Positions 43,876 through 54,596 of a stretch of 59,471 nucleotides of DNA are shown piece after piece; positions within the stretch are counted from its first letter, which is position 1, and each line of letters opens with the position of its first letter. This DNA comes from Bacillus badius NBRC 15713. Its GTDB lineage: Bacteria; Bacillota; Bacilli; Bacillales; Domibacillaceae. The stretch lies in assembly GCF_001591605.1 (NCBI RefSeq), contig NZ_BCVF01000026.1:1-59471 (forward strand). The letters are read 5' to 3'. A model generated the notes under the pieces. The model worked only from the letters and a program-made list of their open reading frames with translations, did not search any database and was not told the DNA's origin. A program made the translations under genes and the position numbers.

Positions 43876-44061
43876 TTATAGAGACAAAACCCATCGTACA
43901 ATTGATGAGATACCTAAATCAACTACCGCAAAAAAGATGGCCAAAAAGAACACAGTTGTAATAACAGTGATTGTATATCCCGTCAGCTCTTTTTTCTTCG
44001 GCCAGCTGACTTTTCTAATTTCCGAACCGACGTTGCGGAAAAATTGTGTTATGCTCGACAT
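43876..44061 (-). CDS. secE: Preprotein translocase subunit SecE
   Basis: 61 residues with one C-terminal membrane segment (TVITTVFFLAIFFAVVDLGI). MSSITQFFRNVGSEIRKVSW start and the conserved WPKKKEL amphipathic region. Clamps SecY (16615-17916). Confidence 0.96.
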   Translation of the reverse strand: MSSITQFFRNVGSEIRKVSWPKKKELTGYTITVITTVFFLAIFFAVVDLGISSIVRWVLSL

Positions 44062-44159
44062 TTCGAACCCTCCAAAGGTGAAATCAACTTTTCTCCAAAG
44101 ATGATTAATTATTGGCCGGCTGCAGATGCCAGCCTGGTTGAAGCGGCCGCTTCCAATCG

Positions 44160-44306
44160 TTATTTCGTTTGTTTATGGATCGTGTGGCCGTTGCAAGTGC
44201 GGCAAAACTTCTTGATTTCCAGGCGTTCTTCACTGTTGGCTTTGCTGTGAGCGGAATAGTTTCTTGAACCGCACTCGGAACAAGCTAATATTCTCTTTTT
44301 TGTCAT
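44160..44306 (-). CDS. rpmG: 50S ribosomal protein L33, zinc-binding type
   Basis: 48 residues, [20 protein letters not shown] start, Cys9, Cys12, Cys35 and Cys38 (two CxxC pairs) for zinc. Weak site GGTGG upstream. In B. subtilis the gene at this place is rpmGB, whose zinc ligands vary; here they are intact. Lies between sigH and secE. Confidence 0.94.
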   Translation of the reverse strand: MTKKRILACSECGSRNYSAHSKANSEERLEIKKFCRTCNGHTIHKQTK

Positions 44307-44374
44307 TGTGAATCCACCTTATCTATCTCAATTGTAAAAAATAACATTATCAGCGGAACTAGTCAAGTCATTGC

Positions 44375-45019
44375 CTACAATGTGATCTCTCTAAACTCCA
44401 GATAGCGCTCGAGTTTTCGCTTCACACGCTGCAGCGCATTATCAATCGATTTGACGTGACGGTTAAGCTCTTCCGAAATTTCCTGATAGGATTGCCCGTC
44501 CAAATACAGGGCGAGCACTTTCCGCTCCAGATCGCTCAATAACTCATTCATTTTGTCTTCAATACTATTAAACTGCTCGCGATTGATAATCAACTCTTCC
44601 GGATTCATAATTTTTGCGCCGGTGATGACATCCATTAACGTCCGGTCGGATTCTTCATCGTAAATTGGTTTATCGAGTGAAATGTAGGAATTTAACGGAA
44701 TATGTTTTTGTCTTGTGGCTGTTTTAATGGCAGTGATAATTTGTCTTGTGATACAAAGCTCAGCGAAAGCCTTAAACGTTGTCAGCTTGTCCTCTTTATA
44801 ATCCCGGATTGCTTTGTAAAGCCCAATCATCCCCTCTTGGACAATATCTTCTCTGTCGGCTCCAATCAAAAAGTAGGAACGTGCTTTTGCCCGGACAAAA
44901 TTTTTATACTTGTGAATCAAGTAATCCAGAGCATCGCTGTTTCCATTGTGAACTAGTTCTATGAGTTGCTCATCTTGAAGCGTTTCCAATGTTGTATTGC
45001 TTGAACGGTTCAAACCCAC
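44375..45019 (-). CDS. sigH: RNA polymerase sigma factor SigH (Spo0H)
   Basis: 214 residues from GTG 45019, 8 nt after GGAGG; an ATG at 45025 lies only 2 nt from it, and the 227-residue frame has no site. Region 2: KYKNFVRAKARSYFLIGADR, EDIVQEGMIGLYKAIRDY; region 4: LYLDGQSYQEISEELNRHVK. Directs transition-phase genes such as spo0A, kinA and competence genes. Confidence 0.96.
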   Translation of the reverse strand: MGLNRSSNTTLETLQDEQLIELVHNGNSDALDYLIHKYKNFVRAKARSYFLIGADREDIVQEGMIGLYKAIRDYKEDKLTTFKAFAELCITRQIITAIKTATRQKHIPLNSYISLDKPIYDEESDRTLMDVITGAKIMNPEELIINREQFNSIEDKMNELLSDLERKVLALYLDGQSYQEISEELNRHVKSIDNALQRVKRKLERYLEFREITL

Positions 45020-45090
45020 ACACATCCCCTCCGCCTGCAAAGCCATAGATAGCAACATTATACAGCACGAATTTTTCGAACGTCAACGTT

Positions 45091-45600
45091 TCATTTCTCG
45101 CCGCGGCGCCACTTTTCGAAAATTTCTGCCACTTCGTCTGTAAGAGGAATTTTCGAATTGGGTTTTTTTTCATGGAATTTCTTCACGCTTTTGCCGATCT
45201 TTTTGCTTGTAACTTCCAGCTCTGTAAGCAATTCTCTAGCAGAGAGACGCAAAGCTCCTTGCCCAAAAATCACCCACTGTTCCGTAAAATCGGAGGTCGC
45301 TACAAAAACTTGATTTTTTATATTATTTAATTCGATCGCCAGCTTTTCAATCCGCTCATCCGCCGATTCGTTTTCCCGGGTGAAAATGACCTCGACTTTT
45401 GAATCCCGGTATTTCTTCTCTGTGCCTTTGACATAATGGGCATCAAACACGACAATGACCCGGCTGCCCGTGAACCCCTGGTATTCAGCCATCAGCTGAA
45501 TCAGGCGGTCACGGGCAGAAGCAAGATCATATTTTTTCAGTTTTTGAAGTTCCGGCCAAGCGCCAATAATGTTATAGCCGTCAACTATGAGGATGTTCAT
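45091..45600 (-). CDS. rae1: Ribosome-dependent mRNA endonuclease Rae1 (YacP)
   Basis: 169 residues, NYN/PIN-like fold: MNILIVDGYNIIGAWPELQ start with active-site Asp, VIVVFDAHYVKGTEKKY, VIFTRENESADERIEKLA, and VFVATSDFTEQ. Cleaves mRNA in the ribosomal A site. Overlaps nothing; 2 nt from rlmB. Confidence 0.9.
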   Translation of the reverse strand: MNILIVDGYNIIGAWPELQKLKKYDLASARDRLIQLMAEYQGFTGSRVIVVFDAHYVKGTEKKYRDSKVEVIFTRENESADERIEKLAIELNNIKNQVFVATSDFTEQWVIFGQGALRLSARELLTELEVTSKKIGKSVKKFHEKKPNSKIPLTDEVAEIFEKWRRGEK

Positions 45601-45602
45601 TG

Positions 45603-46346
45603 TTATTCCCCTAAAGGATGCCGCCTTCTATACACTTCGTACATAAGGATACCTGCAGCCACAGAAGCGTTGAGAGAGGTGACGCGGCCGACCATTGGCA
45701 GCTGGATCAGAAAATCGCATTTATCTCGAATCAAGCGCCCCATTCCTTTTCCTTCACTGCCAATCACAAGTCCAAGCGGCATCTTTCCATCAAACCGTCT
45801 GTAATCCTCGGCTCCCTTGGCGTCTGTACCGGCAATCCATACTCCTCGCTCCTTCAGCTCATCAATTGTCCGCGCCAAATTCGTCACCCGGACAACCGGG
45901 ATGTATTCAATGGCTCCGGTCGACGCTTTGGCCACAGCAGCCGTCAAGCCGACAGCCCGCCGCTTTGGAATAATGATGCCATGCACACCTACTGCATCAG
46001 CTGTTCTCATAATGGACCCGAGGTTATGGGGATCTTCGATTTCATCAAGAAGAAGGAAAAACGGCTCTTCCCCGCTTTTTTCCGCCTTCGCGAATAAATC
46101 ATCAAGTTCTGCATAGTCATATGCCGCAACGGAAGCAACGATCCCTTGGTGATTCTCCTCACTCATCTGGTCAATTTTTTGTTTAGGCACAAATTGAACA
46201 AGGACATTTTTCTCTTTTGCTTTTTTGATAATTTGCTGAACAGGCCCTTTCTGTGCTCCTTCCGCTATCCAGATCTTATTAATTTCACGATCGGATCTTA
46301 ACGCTTCAAGCACGGGATTGCGACCTGCAATAAATTCTTTGGACAT
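45603..46346 (-). CDS. rlmB: 23S rRNA (guanosine-2'-O) methyltransferase RlmB (TrmH family)
   Basis: 247 residues, SPOUT fold: N-terminal L30e-like substrate domain (FIAGRNPVLEALRSDREINK), then LDEIEDPHNLGSIMRTADAV, GLVIGSEGKGM and LNASVAAGILMYE. Predicted to methylate 23S G2251-type positions. Mini-operon with mrnC and rae1. Confidence 0.92.
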   Translation of the reverse strand: MSKEFIAGRNPVLEALRSDREINKIWIAEGAQKGPVQQIIKKAKEKNVLVQFVPKQKIDQMSEENHQGIVASVAAYDYAELDDLFAKAEKSGEEPFFLLLDEIEDPHNLGSIMRTADAVGVHGIIIPKRRAVGLTAAVAKASTGAIEYIPVVRVTNLARTIDELKERGVWIAGTDAKGAEDYRRFDGKMPLGLVIGSEGKGMGRLIRDKCDFLIQLPMVGRVTSLNASVAAGILMYEVYRRRHPLGE

Positions 46347-46364
46347 CCAGATTCTCCCCCTTTC

Positions 46365-46769
46365 TTACTGATTTTCCTGCGGCAGACAAAAGTCGATTAT
46401 TTCCGTCAGCCGCTGTTCCTCTCCTGTTAAAAACAACAGGCCAATCAACGCTTCAAAGGCGGTGCTATGCCGGTAAGTTTGAATATCGGTGTTTTTCGGA
46501 ACAGTTCCTGATTTGGCATTTCTGCCCCTTTTTATAACAGCAAGCTCGGCCTCTGACAAAAAGCTGCTTTCAATCATGCGGTATAAAAAGCTCGCCTGGG
46601 CTTTTGCCGATACGTACCGGGTCGCTTCTCTATGAAGCTGATTCGGCTTCACTTTCCCCAGCTCCAGCAAGTGACGGCGGACATACACTTCGTAAATCGC
46701 ATCCCCCATATAGGCCAAAGCGAGACTATTCATTTGCGCGGCTTCCTTCAACGGTTTAAACTCCAGCAT
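46365..46769 (-). CDS. mrnC: Mini-ribonuclease 3 (MrnC)
   Basis: 134 residues: RNase III catalytic domain alone, no dsRNA-binding domain. [20 protein letters not shown] carries the active-site Asp, and [17 protein letters not shown] the Glu. Matures the ends of 23S rRNA in Bacillus. Starts 2 nt before the end of cysS. Confidence 0.94.
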   Translation of the reverse strand: MLEFKPLKEAAQMNSLALAYMGDAIYEVYVRRHLLELGKVKPNQLHREATRYVSAKAQASFLYRMIESSFLSEAELAVIKRGRNAKSGTVPKNTDIQTYRHSTAFEALIGLLFLTGEEQRLTEIIDFCLPQENQ

Positions 46770-46771
46770 CC

Positions 46772-48172
46772 TTATCCTCTTTTCCAGCGCGTGCCTTGCG
46801 GCGTATCTTCCAAAATAATATTCATTGCTTTCAGCTTATCACGAATGTCGTCTGCCAGCTGAAAATTACGGTCTTTTCTTGCTTGAATCCGCTGTTCGAT
46901 CAGTGATTCAACCTCTTCATCTAACAGGGCTTCTTCCGCCTCCAACTTTAATCCGAGCACAAAGAATAAATCTTCGAATTCCTTTAAAAAGGCATCAATG
47001 ACTGTTTCCGATGTGTTTTTCTCCATCAAATAATAATTCGCCTGCTTGGAAAGCTCAAACAAAACGGAGATCGCATTCGCTGTGTTAAAATCATCATCCA
47101 TTTCCTTCTTGAACGTCTGATGCAGCTCTTTTATTTTCTCCAGCCACTGCTGATCATTATCCGTTAAATTGGCGCTTAACTGCTTGCGGTGTTTTAAATT
47201 TTCATAAGCTGTTCTGAGGCGATCCAGCGCCGTTTTCGCATTTTCAAGCAGCTCTTCGTTATAGTTAATCGGATGTCTGTAATGCACAGATAGCATGAAA
47301 AAGCGCAGGACCTGCGGATCAACGTGTTGAATAATGTCGTGTACAAGAACAAAGTTGCCGAGGGATTTCGACATTTTTTCATTATCAATGTTAATGTAGC
47401 CGTTATGCAGCCAATAACGGGCAAATGGCTTTTCAGTCAGCGCCTCTGATTGAGCAATTTCATTCTCATGGTGCGGGAACGTCAAGTCTTGGCCGCCGGC
47501 ATGTATGTCAATGGTGTCGCCTAAATACTTCCTTGCCATAGCTGAGCATTCAATATGCCAGCCCGGACGCCCTCTTCCCCACGGGCTTTCCCAGTAAATC
47601 TCGCCATCCTTGGCTGCTTTCCACAAGGCAAAGTCCAGCTCATCCTCTTTCTTTTCGCCTACACCAATTCTGGCACCAACCTTCAGCTCATCTACTGATT
47701 GATGAGAAAGCTTCCCGTACCCTGCAAACTTGCGCGTACGGTAATACACATCTCCTTCAGAGGCATAAGCGTAACCTTTCTCAACCAGTGTCTCAATGAA
47801 TTCAATAATCGTATCAATATTTTCAGTTACACGCGGATGCATATCCGCCTTCTGGCAGCCAAGCGCCTCCGTGTCTTCAAAATATGCGTGAATGAAGCGT
47901 TCCGCAATCGCCGGAACTTCTTCGCCCAGCTCATTGGCTGCTTTGATCAATTTATCATCAACATCCGTGAAGTTGGAAACATACGTCACATCATAGCCGC
48001 TGTATTGAAAATACCGGCGAACCGTGTCGAAGACAATCGCCGGCCGGGCATTTCCGATGTGAATATAATTGTATACAGTTGGACCGCATACATACATTTT
48101 TATTTTTCCCTCTTCAAGGGGAATAAACTCCTCTTTCTGTCTCGTCAATGTATTATAAACGCGAATGGCCAT
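46772..48172 (-). CDS. cysS: Cysteinyl-tRNA synthetase
   Basis: 466 residues, class I. HIGN ([18 protein letters not shown]), zinc-binding Cys28 (VCGPTVYN) with other zinc ligands in WHIECSAM and the HEN motif, KMSKS in [12 protein letters not shown]. Overlaps the end of cysE by 20 nt, so coupled; both are under the Cys T-box. Confidence 0.97.
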   Translation of the reverse strand: MAIRVYNTLTRQKEEFIPLEEGKIKMYVCGPTVYNYIHIGNARPAIVFDTVRRYFQYSGYDVTYVSNFTDVDDKLIKAANELGEEVPAIAERFIHAYFEDTEALGCQKADMHPRVTENIDTIIEFIETLVEKGYAYASEGDVYYRTRKFAGYGKLSHQSVDELKVGARIGVGEKKEDELDFALWKAAKDGEIYWESPWGRGRPGWHIECSAMARKYLGDTIDIHAGGQDLTFPHHENEIAQSEALTEKPFARYWLHNGYINIDNEKMSKSLGNFVLVHDIIQHVDPQVLRFFMLSVHYRHPINYNEELLENAKTALDRLRTAYENLKHRKQLSANLTDNDQQWLEKIKELHQTFKKEMDDDFNTANAISVLFELSKQANYYLMEKNTSETVIDAFLKEFEDLFFVLGLKLEAEEALLDEEVESLIEQRIQARKDRNFQLADDIRDKLKAMNIILEDTPQGTRWKRG

Positions 48173-48824
48173 TTAACTGTTCTCCTTTCTTCGCTTCCTG
48201 AAGCTCCTGCTGCAGTCTGGCAATTTCCTTCTCCATAAAGGAAAGACGATCGGCAATTGGATCCGGCAAGTCATGGTGGTTCAAATCCTTCTGGACCTTT
48301 TTCCCGTCGCGGATTACGATTTTTCCTGGAATGCCAACAACGGTTGAATTTGGCGGCACATCCCTTAAAACAACAGAGCCTGCCCCGATTTTAGAGTTTT
48401 CTCCAATAGTAATCGAGCCAAGCACCTTCGCACCAGAGGCAATTAAAGCATTGTCCTTGACCGTTGGATGCCGCTTGCCTTTTTCCTTGCCGGTTCCTCC
48501 GAGTGTCACGCCTTGATATAATGTCACATTGTCGCCGATTTCACACGTTTCCCCGATCACTACTCCCATTCCATGATCGATAAAAAGCCGCCGGCCGATT
48601 TGAGCGCCTGGATGGATTTCGATGCCGGTGAAAAAGCGGCTGATTTGGGAGATCAGACGAGCAAGAAAGAAAAATTTCCTTTTGTAAAATCCGTGCGCCA
48701 AACGATGGCCCCAAATGGCATGCAGTCCTGAATAAGTTAGAATAACCTCCACATAACTGCGGGCCGCCGGGTCCTGCTCAAAAATAGTATCAATGTCTTC
48801 CTTCAGTAACTTAAACAACCCCAT
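48153..48824 (-). CDS. cysE: Serine O-acetyltransferase
   Basis: 223 residues from ATG 48824 ([20 protein letters not shown]), 7 nt after AAAGGGGG; the longer frame would run into the T-box terminator. Left-handed hexapeptide repeats ([33 protein letters not shown]) with the catalytic His/Asp. First step of cysteine synthesis from serine. Confidence 0.96.
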   Translation of the reverse strand: MGLFKLLKEDIDTIFEQDPAARSYVEVILTYSGLHAIWGHRLAHGFYKRKFFFLARLISQISRFFTGIEIHPGAQIGRRLFIDHGMGVVIGETCEIGDNVTLYQGVTLGGTGKEKGKRHPTVKDNALIASGAKVLGSITIGENSKIGAGSVVLRDVPPNSTVVGIPGKIVIRDGKKVQKDLNHHDLPDPIADRLSFMEKEIARLQQELQEAKKGEQLNGHSRL

Positions 48825-48853
48825 TGCTATCCCCCTTTGTATGAAAACAAAAT

Positions 48854-49088
48854 AAAAAACGCCTCTGTATAGACAGAGACGTTTTAATTGACGCGGTTCC
48901 ACTCTGTTTGAAAAACAAGCATAAGCCTGTTCATCCAACTCTAAACTGGTAACGGGTGTTCCCGCTGCTGCCTACTCGCATTCCTTTCGGCAACAGACTC
49001 AGAGGGGCATTTCAATAATTGAGTGGCTTAAACCGTTCGCAGCCGGTGACGGTTCTCTCTGTAAAGCTTCAATTATTTACTTCTCCTC
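48854..49088 (-). ncRNA. T-box leader, cysteine type, of cysE-cysS
   Basis: Minus strand shows the T-box GTGGAACCGCG (48891-48901) and a terminator AAAACGTCTCTGT...ACAGAGGCGTTTTTT (48854-48885). Upstream is a stem I with AGTA in the 5' internal loop; the 3' loop contains GAAATGCCCC, where the codon TGC (49017-49019) fits a Cys specifier. Uncharged tRNA-Cys would favour the antiterminator. It occupies most of the 322-nt gap before cysE. Confidence 0.9.
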
Positions 49089-49121
49089 ATCAACGTTCAT
49101 TTATAAATAAACTGTACATTT

Positions 49122-49150
49122 ACTATATTACATTTTCGCAAAAATGTTAA
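49122..49150 (-). promoter_or_regulatory. cysE-cysS promoter (SigA)
   Basis: Minus strand TTAACA (49145-49150) over the gltX stop, 17-bp spacer, TATAGT (49122-49127). Confidence 0.65.
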
Positions 49151-50607
49151 CTATGGATCTTGCGCAGGCGCTCGGCAACTTTTTCCTTCCCGAGCAGTTC
49201 AATCGCTTTCGGCAAATCAGGTCCGTGCGTTTGGCCAGTCACAGCGGCACGGATTGGCATGAAGAGCTTTTTCCCCTTATGCCCGGTTTCCTTTTGAACA
49301 GCCTTCATAGCCTGCTTAATTTCATCCGCCTGCCAGTTGCCCATTGCTTCGACTTTCTCAAGGAAAGAAGCCATGACTTCCGGAACTTGTTCTTCTGCAA
49401 GCACAGCTTTCGCTTCCTCCTCATAGCTGACGTCTTCTTTGAAAAACAGCTCAGCCATCTCTGCGATTTGTGCGCCAAAGCTCATCTTCTCTTGATAAAG
49501 CCCAATCAGCTCACGCACCCACTCTTCTTCCTCAGGAGAACGCTCAGCCGCGATCCATCCTGCCTTTACAAGGTGAGGAGCAGCCAACTCTACTACCCGG
49601 TCTAAATCTACTTTTTTCATGTATTGATTGTTCATCCATGAGAGCTTTTGCTGATCAAACAAAGCCGGGGACTTAGACAAGCGGCTTGCATCAAACATTT
49701 CAATGAATTCTTCTTTCGAGAAGATTTCCTCTTCGCCGGCAGGAGACCAGCCTAGCAGAGCAATAAAATTAAATAATGCTTCCGGCAAATAGCCAAGTTC
49801 TTTATATTGCTCAATAAATTGAATAATGGACTCATCACGCTTGCTCAGCTTTTTGCGGCTTTCATTGACAATCAATGTCATATGGCCAAAGGTTGGAGGC
49901 TCCCAGCCAAGCGCATTGTAAATAAGCAGCTGTTTAGGCGTGTTGGAAATATGATCGTCTCCGCGCAGTACATGCGTCATCTTCATTAAATGATCATCAA
50001 TGGCTACCGCAAAGTTATATGTAGGCGTTCCATCCTTCTTTACGATCACGTAATCGCTAATGCCCTCCGATTCAAAAGACACTTCGCCTTTTACCATATC
50101 ATTAAATGTCAGCATTTCCCCGGCAGGAACCTTAATCCGAATACTCGGCTTCCGGCCTTCCGCTTCTTTGGCCGCTCTTTCTTCCGGAGTGAGGTGACGG
50201 CACTTTCCAGAGTACCCAGCCATGTCTTTTCCTTCTGCCTGCTGCGCTTCCCGTTCAGCTTCCAGTTCCTCTTCCGTGCAATAGCATTTATACGCTTTTC
50301 CTTCTTCTACTAATTGATCATAATATTTTTTGTAGATGTCATTTCTCTCAGACTGGCGGTAAGGACCGAATTCTCCTTCTTTGTCAACACTTTCATCCCA
50401 GTCAATTCCGAGCCATTTTAAATACTTCAGCTGGCTTTCTTCGCCGCCTGCGATGTTTCGCTTCTGATCGGTGTCCTCGATTCGAATAATAAACTTTCCG
50501 CCTTTGCTGCGGGCGAATAAATAATTAAAAAGCGCTGTACGCGCATTGCCGATATGCAGATGGCCTGTTGGGCTCGGCGCGTAACGCACGCGGATTTCGT
50601 TTGCCAT
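49147..50607 (-). CDS. gltX: Glutamyl-tRNA synthetase (non-discriminating type)
   Basis: 486 residues from ATG 50607 ([20 protein letters not shown]), with GGAGG upstream; the ATG at 50625 precedes that site. HIGH motif HIGN, KLSKR motif. In Bacillus this enzyme also charges tRNA-Gln with Glu for GatCAB. Followed by the T-box unit. Confidence 0.97.
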   Translation of the reverse strand: MANEIRVRYAPSPTGHLHIGNARTALFNYLFARSKGGKFIIRIEDTDQKRNIAGGEESQLKYLKWLGIDWDESVDKEGEFGPYRQSERNDIYKKYYDQLVEEGKAYKCYCTEEELEAEREAQQAEGKDMAGYSGKCRHLTPEERAAKEAEGRKPSIRIKVPAGEMLTFNDMVKGEVSFESEGISDYVIVKKDGTPTYNFAVAIDDHLMKMTHVLRGDDHISNTPKQLLIYNALGWEPPTFGHMTLIVNESRKKLSKRDESIIQFIEQYKELGYLPEALFNFIALLGWSPAGEEEIFSKEEFIEMFDASRLSKSPALFDQQKLSWMNNQYMKKVDLDRVVELAAPHLVKAGWIAAERSPEEEEWVRELIGLYQEKMSFGAQIAEMAELFFKEDVSYEEEAKAVLAEEQVPEVMASFLEKVEAMGNWQADEIKQAMKAVQKETGHKGKKLFMPIRAAVTGQTHGPDLPKAIELLGKEKVAERLRKIHS

Positions 50608-50664
50608 GATTTGTTCCTCCTCCAATCGTTCCTGTAACTTTTTTTATTTTACCACCGGCTTTTA

Positions 50665-51162
50665 CTAGAAGGAAGAGGATTCATTTTCTTTTGCTATTAA
50701 CAGAACCACCGCTTGTGCGGCAATTCCTTCTTCTCTGCCGACAAAGCCTAATTTTTCTGTCGTGGTTGCTTTCACATTCACTTGTGAAGCATCCGCTTCC
50801 AGCAGCTCTGCAATCCGCTCTCTCATTTGTCCGATATAAGGCGCCATTTTAGGCCGCTGTGCCATAATCGTGCAATCGGCGTTGCCGAGCGTATAGCCTT
50901 TTTCTTTCACTAACTTCCATACATGCTGAAGCAAAACCGCCGAATCGGCATCTTTAAACGCCGGGTCCGTATCCGGAAAATGCCGGCCAATATCTCCTTC
51001 GCCGATCGCCCCGAGAAGAGCGTCTGCTACTGTGTGCAGCAAAACGTCGGCATCTGAATGCCCGATTAATCCTTTCTCATGAGGAATCGTCACACCGCCG
51101 ATAATCAGCGGGCGGTTTTCTGCAAATTCATGTACATCAAAGCCTTGTCCAATTCGAAACAT
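50665..51162 (-). CDS. ispF: 2-C-methyl-D-erythritol 2,4-cyclodiphosphate synthase
   Basis: 165 residues; zinc ligands in [11 protein letters not shown] (Asp, His), [19 protein letters not shown] (His). MEP isoprenoid pathway, step after IspD/IspE. 19 nt after ispD. Confidence 0.96.
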   Translation of the reverse strand: MFRIGQGFDVHEFAENRPLIIGGVTIPHEKGLIGHSDADVLLHTVADALLGAIGEGDIGRHFPDTDPAFKDADSAVLLQHVWKLVKEKGYTLGNADCTIMAQRPKMAPYIGQMRERIAELLEADASQVNVKATTTEKLGFVGREEGIAAQAVVLLIAKENESSSF

Positions 51163-51181
51163 ACCTTTTCTCCTTCAGCCT

Positions 51182-51868
51182 CTATAATGATTTTCTTTTT
51201 TGAATAATTGCCTCTGCAAAGATAAGATCTTCAGGGGTCGTTAGCTTTATATTATCATAGTCCCCTTCTACAATTTGCACACATCTGCCCGTTCTTTCAA
51301 CAAGAGAGGCTTCATCGGTGCCAACGTACTGATCCGCCTGTGCTTTTTCATGAGCCTGCATAATCAGCGGCATGCGAAAAGCTTGTGGCGTCTGAACCGA
51401 CCACAAGCTCGAGCGTTCAACTGTCTCGACAACCTTTCCTTTTTCGACCCGCTTAATTGTATCTTTCACAGGAACAGCCGCAATGGCTGCTCCCTCTTCC
51501 GCTGCTTTTTCAACTAGACGGGCAATGATTGGCGTTGTAATAAAAGGTCTTGCCCCATCATGCACAAGAACAACCGCTGAAGGGTCCGCTTCCTTTAACC
51601 CGTTATACACACTTTCTTGCCGTTCACTGCCGCCATGGGCCAGTTTTTTCACTTTCGAGACATCGTACTCATTCACTAAGTTCGAAAAAAGCGAGGCTTC
51701 CTCCGGCTGAACAACGAGGATAATTCCGCTGCAATTAGGATCTTTCTCAAAAACCTCCAGCGTGTGAATAATTACCGGGCGCCCCTTCAGCAAAAGCAGC
51801 AATTTGTTTTTATCTGCCTTCATTCTTGTCCCCCGGCCAGCCGCTGGAATAACCACTTGATAATTCAT
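51182..51868 (-). CDS. ispD: 2-C-methyl-D-erythritol 4-phosphate cytidylyltransferase
   Basis: 228 residues; nucleotide-binding AAGRGTRMKADKNKLLLLLK, VHDGARPF and TVERSSLWSVQTPQAFR. Makes CDP-ME in the MEP pathway. Between yacL and ispF. Confidence 0.96.
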   Translation of the reverse strand: MNYQVVIPAAGRGTRMKADKNKLLLLLKGRPVIIHTLEVFEKDPNCSGIILVVQPEEASLFSNLVNEYDVSKVKKLAHGGSERQESVYNGLKEADPSAVVLVHDGARPFITTPIIARLVEKAAEEGAAIAAVPVKDTIKRVEKGKVVETVERSSLWSVQTPQAFRMPLIMQAHEKAQADQYVGTDEASLVERTGRCVQIVEGDYDNIKLTTPEDLIFAEAIIQKRKSL

Positions 51869-51881
51869 GTCTCCTGCTCCT

Positions 51882-52976
51882 TTAAAGCGCTTTTTCGATT
51901 AGCTTCGGCTTAGCAAAGATCATTCGGCCGGCTGACGTTTGCAGCACGCTCGTTACGATCACATCGATTTGCTTGCCGATATAATCACGGCCTTCTTCTA
52001 CTACAATCATCGTGCCGTCATCCAAATAAGCGATTCCCTGCCGCTGTTCTTTCCCGTCCTTAATGACAAGCACCTTCATTTCTTCCCCAGGGATCACGAG
52101 CGGCTTCACTGCATTGGCCAAGTCATTAATATTGAGAACTTGTACTTTTTGCAGCTCGCATACTTTGTTTAAGTTAAAATCATTTGTGACGACGATGCCA
52201 TTCATTTCTTTGGCCAATTTGACAAGCTTGCTATCCACTTCCTGTACATCCTCGAAATCCCGTTCAACAATCTCTACTTCCACCGGTATTTCTTTTTGGA
52301 TGCGATTTAATATATCGAGCCCTCTTCGGCCCTTCGTGCGTTTCAGCGTGTCGGAAGAGTCAGCAATATGCTGCAGTTCTTCCAGCACAAATTGCGGAAT
52401 AATCAAGCAGCCTTCCAAAAAGCCGGTTTGGCAAATATCAGCAATCCGACCGTCAATAATGACGCTCGTATCGAGAATTTTGTATGACTGCTGTGCCGCA
52501 GGAGGACTGTCCGCCGCCTCTGCCTCTTTCTTTCGGCTGTTTCGGTTAATTGTAAACAAACCGGTAATCTCGTCACGTTTTTTAAAACCAACCTGGAAAC
52601 CAAGATACCCTAATAAGATAGTCAGAAAAATCGGAGCTACGGTATTGACGATCGGTATTTCTATTGAATTCAGTGTATTCCCTGCCAAAAATGCAACAAT
52701 CAAACCTAAAATCAACCCTAAGCTTCCAGAAAGAATGTCGGTCAACGGCGCTGTAACGATTCGATCCTCCATCCATTTAACAAAATCAATAATATAATCC
52801 ACGACCCAAAATGTCAGCACATAAAAAATGATGGCCCCTAAAATAGCTGCGACGTACGGATTATTAATTAAAGTTAAATGGTCTAAATGAATAAGCTTTA
52901 ATAAGTCCGGAATAAGAATAATGCCAAGTGTTCCCCCTAAAATAATAAACCCCGCCTGCACGAGACGCTTCAACAT
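51882..52976 (-). CDS. Membrane PIN/TRAM-domain protein (YacL)
   Basis: 364 residues: four N-terminal membrane segments (about 8-28, 42-62, 80-100, 110-130), a PIN nuclease-like domain from about 155 ([15 protein letters not shown], with Asp residues [14 protein letters not shown] and VVTNDFNL), and a C-terminal TRAM domain ([20 protein letters not shown]). Conserved in Bacilli, function not firmly known. Here it follows radA directly since disA is absent. Confidence 0.92.
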   Translation of the reverse strand: MLKRLVQAGFIILGGTLGIILIPDLLKLIHLDHLTLINNPYVAAILGAIIFYVLTFWVVDYIIDFVKWMEDRIVTAPLTDILSGSLGLILGLIVAFLAGNTLNSIEIPIVNTVAPIFLTILLGYLGFQVGFKKRDEITGLFTINRNSRKKEAEAADSPPAAQQSYKILDTSVIIDGRIADICQTGFLEGCLIIPQFVLEELQHIADSSDTLKRTKGRRGLDILNRIQKEIPVEVEIVERDFEDVQEVDSKLVKLAKEMNGIVVTNDFNLNKVCELQKVQVLNINDLANAVKPLVIPGEEMKVLVIKDGKEQRQGIAYLDDGTMIVVEEGRDYIGKQIDVIVTSVLQTSAGRMIFAKPKLIEKAL

Positions 52977-53037
52977 CCTGACTTCACCTCCCTATTATCA
53001 TTATAAACACATTTTTCCACATACAACCGTTTTTTTC

Positions 53038-53076
53038 AAAAAAATGCCTAAAAGCCTGCAGCCAGCTGTGCAGGCT
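53038..53076 (-). terminator. radA terminator
   Basis: AGCCTGCA and TGCAGGCT (53053-53076), 8-nt loop, then TTTAGGCATTTTTTT on the minus strand. It lies where disA would otherwise begin. Confidence 0.8.
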
Positions 53077-53088
53077 GGTCTGCAAAAA

Positions 53089-54462
53089 TTATTTGCCAAA
53101 TACAGCTTGAAGTGCTTCATTCACCGTCGAGACACCAATCGTTTTCACTCCCGGTGGAACTTTCCAGCCGCCAAGATTATTTGCGGGCAGAATGACTCTC
53201 GTAAATCCGAGCTTAGCCGCCTCAAAGACTCTTTGCTCTATTCTTGATACCCTCCTCACCTCTCCGGTCAACCCGACTTCACCAATTATACAATCAGTTG
53301 GATTGGTCGGTTCATCGCGGAAGCTTGAAGCAATGCTGATGGCAATAGCCAGATCAATCGCCGGTTCATCAAGCTTCACACCTCCAGCTACCTTCAAGTA
53401 AGCATCCTGGTTTTGCAGCAGCAGGCCAACCCGCTTTTCAAGAACCGCCATTAAGAGCGTGACCCGGTTATGATCGATGCCGGTAGCCATGCGCCGCGGA
53501 TTTCCAAAAACCGTTGGCGAAACAAGCGCTTGAACCTCGACAAGCACCGGCCTCGTTCCTTCCATAGAGGCAACCACTGTCGAACCTGATGAGCCTTGGG
53601 AACGTTCTTCGAGAAAAATCTCCGATGGGTTTTCCACTTCCTCGAGCCCTTCCTCCTTCATCTCAAAGATTCCCATTTCATTCGTGGACCCGAAACGGTT
53701 TTTTACCGCTCTTAAAATCCGGTACGTGTGGTGACGCTCTCCTTCAAAATATAACACAGTGTCCACCATATGCTCCAATAATCTGGGTCCGGCAATTGAG
53801 CCTTCCTTAGTTACATGCCCCACAATAAAGATAGCAATGCCGTTCATTTTTGCAATTCTCATTAACTCGGCCGTACACTCCCTCACCTGCGAAACGCTGC
53901 CAGGAGCAGAAGTAACCTCCGGGTGATAAACGGTTTGGATCGAGTCGATAATCACAAAGGAAGGTGCCAGCTGCTCAATAGCTGTATGAATGAGCTGCAA
54001 ATTAGTTTCCGAGTAGATAAAGAGCTCTTCTTCCTTTATCGCTAATCTTTCTGCCCGTAATTTCGTCTGCTTAACAGATTCTTCGCCGGAAATGTATAAT
54101 ACCCTGCTTTTATTTGCTGCCAGCTGGGCAGAAACCTGCAAAAGCAAGGTGGATTTCCCAATCCCGGGATCTCCGCCAATCAAAACGAGCGAACCCGGAA
54201 CCACCCCGCCGCCGAGCACTCGGTTAAATTCTTTTAACTTGGTTTTTACCCTCGGCTCTTGAACAGTCTCCACGCTCGAAAGTTTCGCCGGTTTGGAAAC
54301 AGATGTTGTTTCGGAATGCATGAAGGTCCGTTTCGGTGTCCCCGTGATAGCGACCTCTTCGACCATCTGGTTCCATTCTCCGCAGCCCGGACAGCGCCCC
54401 ATCCATTTTGCCGACTCATAGCCGCAGGACTGGCAAATAAATTTTGTCTTTTTCTTAGCCAT
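53089..54462 (-). CDS. radA: DNA repair ATPase/helicase RadA (Sms)
   Basis: 457 residues from ATG 54462 ([20 protein letters not shown]), GGTGGAG upstream. Zinc finger CQSCG...CPGCG, Walker [16 protein letters not shown] motif in [11 protein letters not shown], and C-terminal Lon-like domain. Branch migration helicase in recombination. In B. subtilis it modulates DisA, absent next door here. Confidence 0.97.
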   Translation of the reverse strand: MAKKKTKFICQSCGYESAKWMGRCPGCGEWNQMVEEVAITGTPKRTFMHSETTSVSKPAKLSSVETVQEPRVKTKLKEFNRVLGGGVVPGSLVLIGGDPGIGKSTLLLQVSAQLAANKSRVLYISGEESVKQTKLRAERLAIKEEELFIYSETNLQLIHTAIEQLAPSFVIIDSIQTVYHPEVTSAPGSVSQVRECTAELMRIAKMNGIAIFIVGHVTKEGSIAGPRLLEHMVDTVLYFEGERHHTYRILRAVKNRFGSTNEMGIFEMKEEGLEEVENPSEIFLEERSQGSSGSTVVASMEGTRPVLVEVQALVSPTVFGNPRRMATGIDHNRVTLLMAVLEKRVGLLLQNQDAYLKVAGGVKLDEPAIDLAIAISIASSFRDEPTNPTDCIIGEVGLTGEVRRVSRIEQRVFEAAKLGFTRVILPANNLGGWKVPPGVKTIGVSTVNEALQAVFGK

Positions 54463-54516
54463 GCTCACTCCACCTTTTTACATGATCCTCATTACTTATT
54501 AATAGCTGCTTCAACA

Positions 54517-54578
54517 ACAAAAAGCCAGGCCCCTCCAGCGTTGCATATCCATAGCAACCGTTCAAGGAGGAGCCGGGC
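54517..54578 (-). terminator. Terminator after clpC
   Basis: A 13-position stem, GCCCGGCTCCTCC with GGAGGGGCCTGGC (one mismatch), encloses a second hairpin GTTGC/GCAAC, then TTTTTG on the minus strand. It would partly separate radA from the CtsR operon. Confidence 0.75.
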
Positions 54579-54596
54579 ATTGATAGGACAGCCTCT

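Noticed and set aside
52977-53040. Promoter for yacL (TTGTAT-15-TATAAT)
   Set aside because: TATAAT is good but the spacer is 15 bp and the -35 weak; not listed as a feature.
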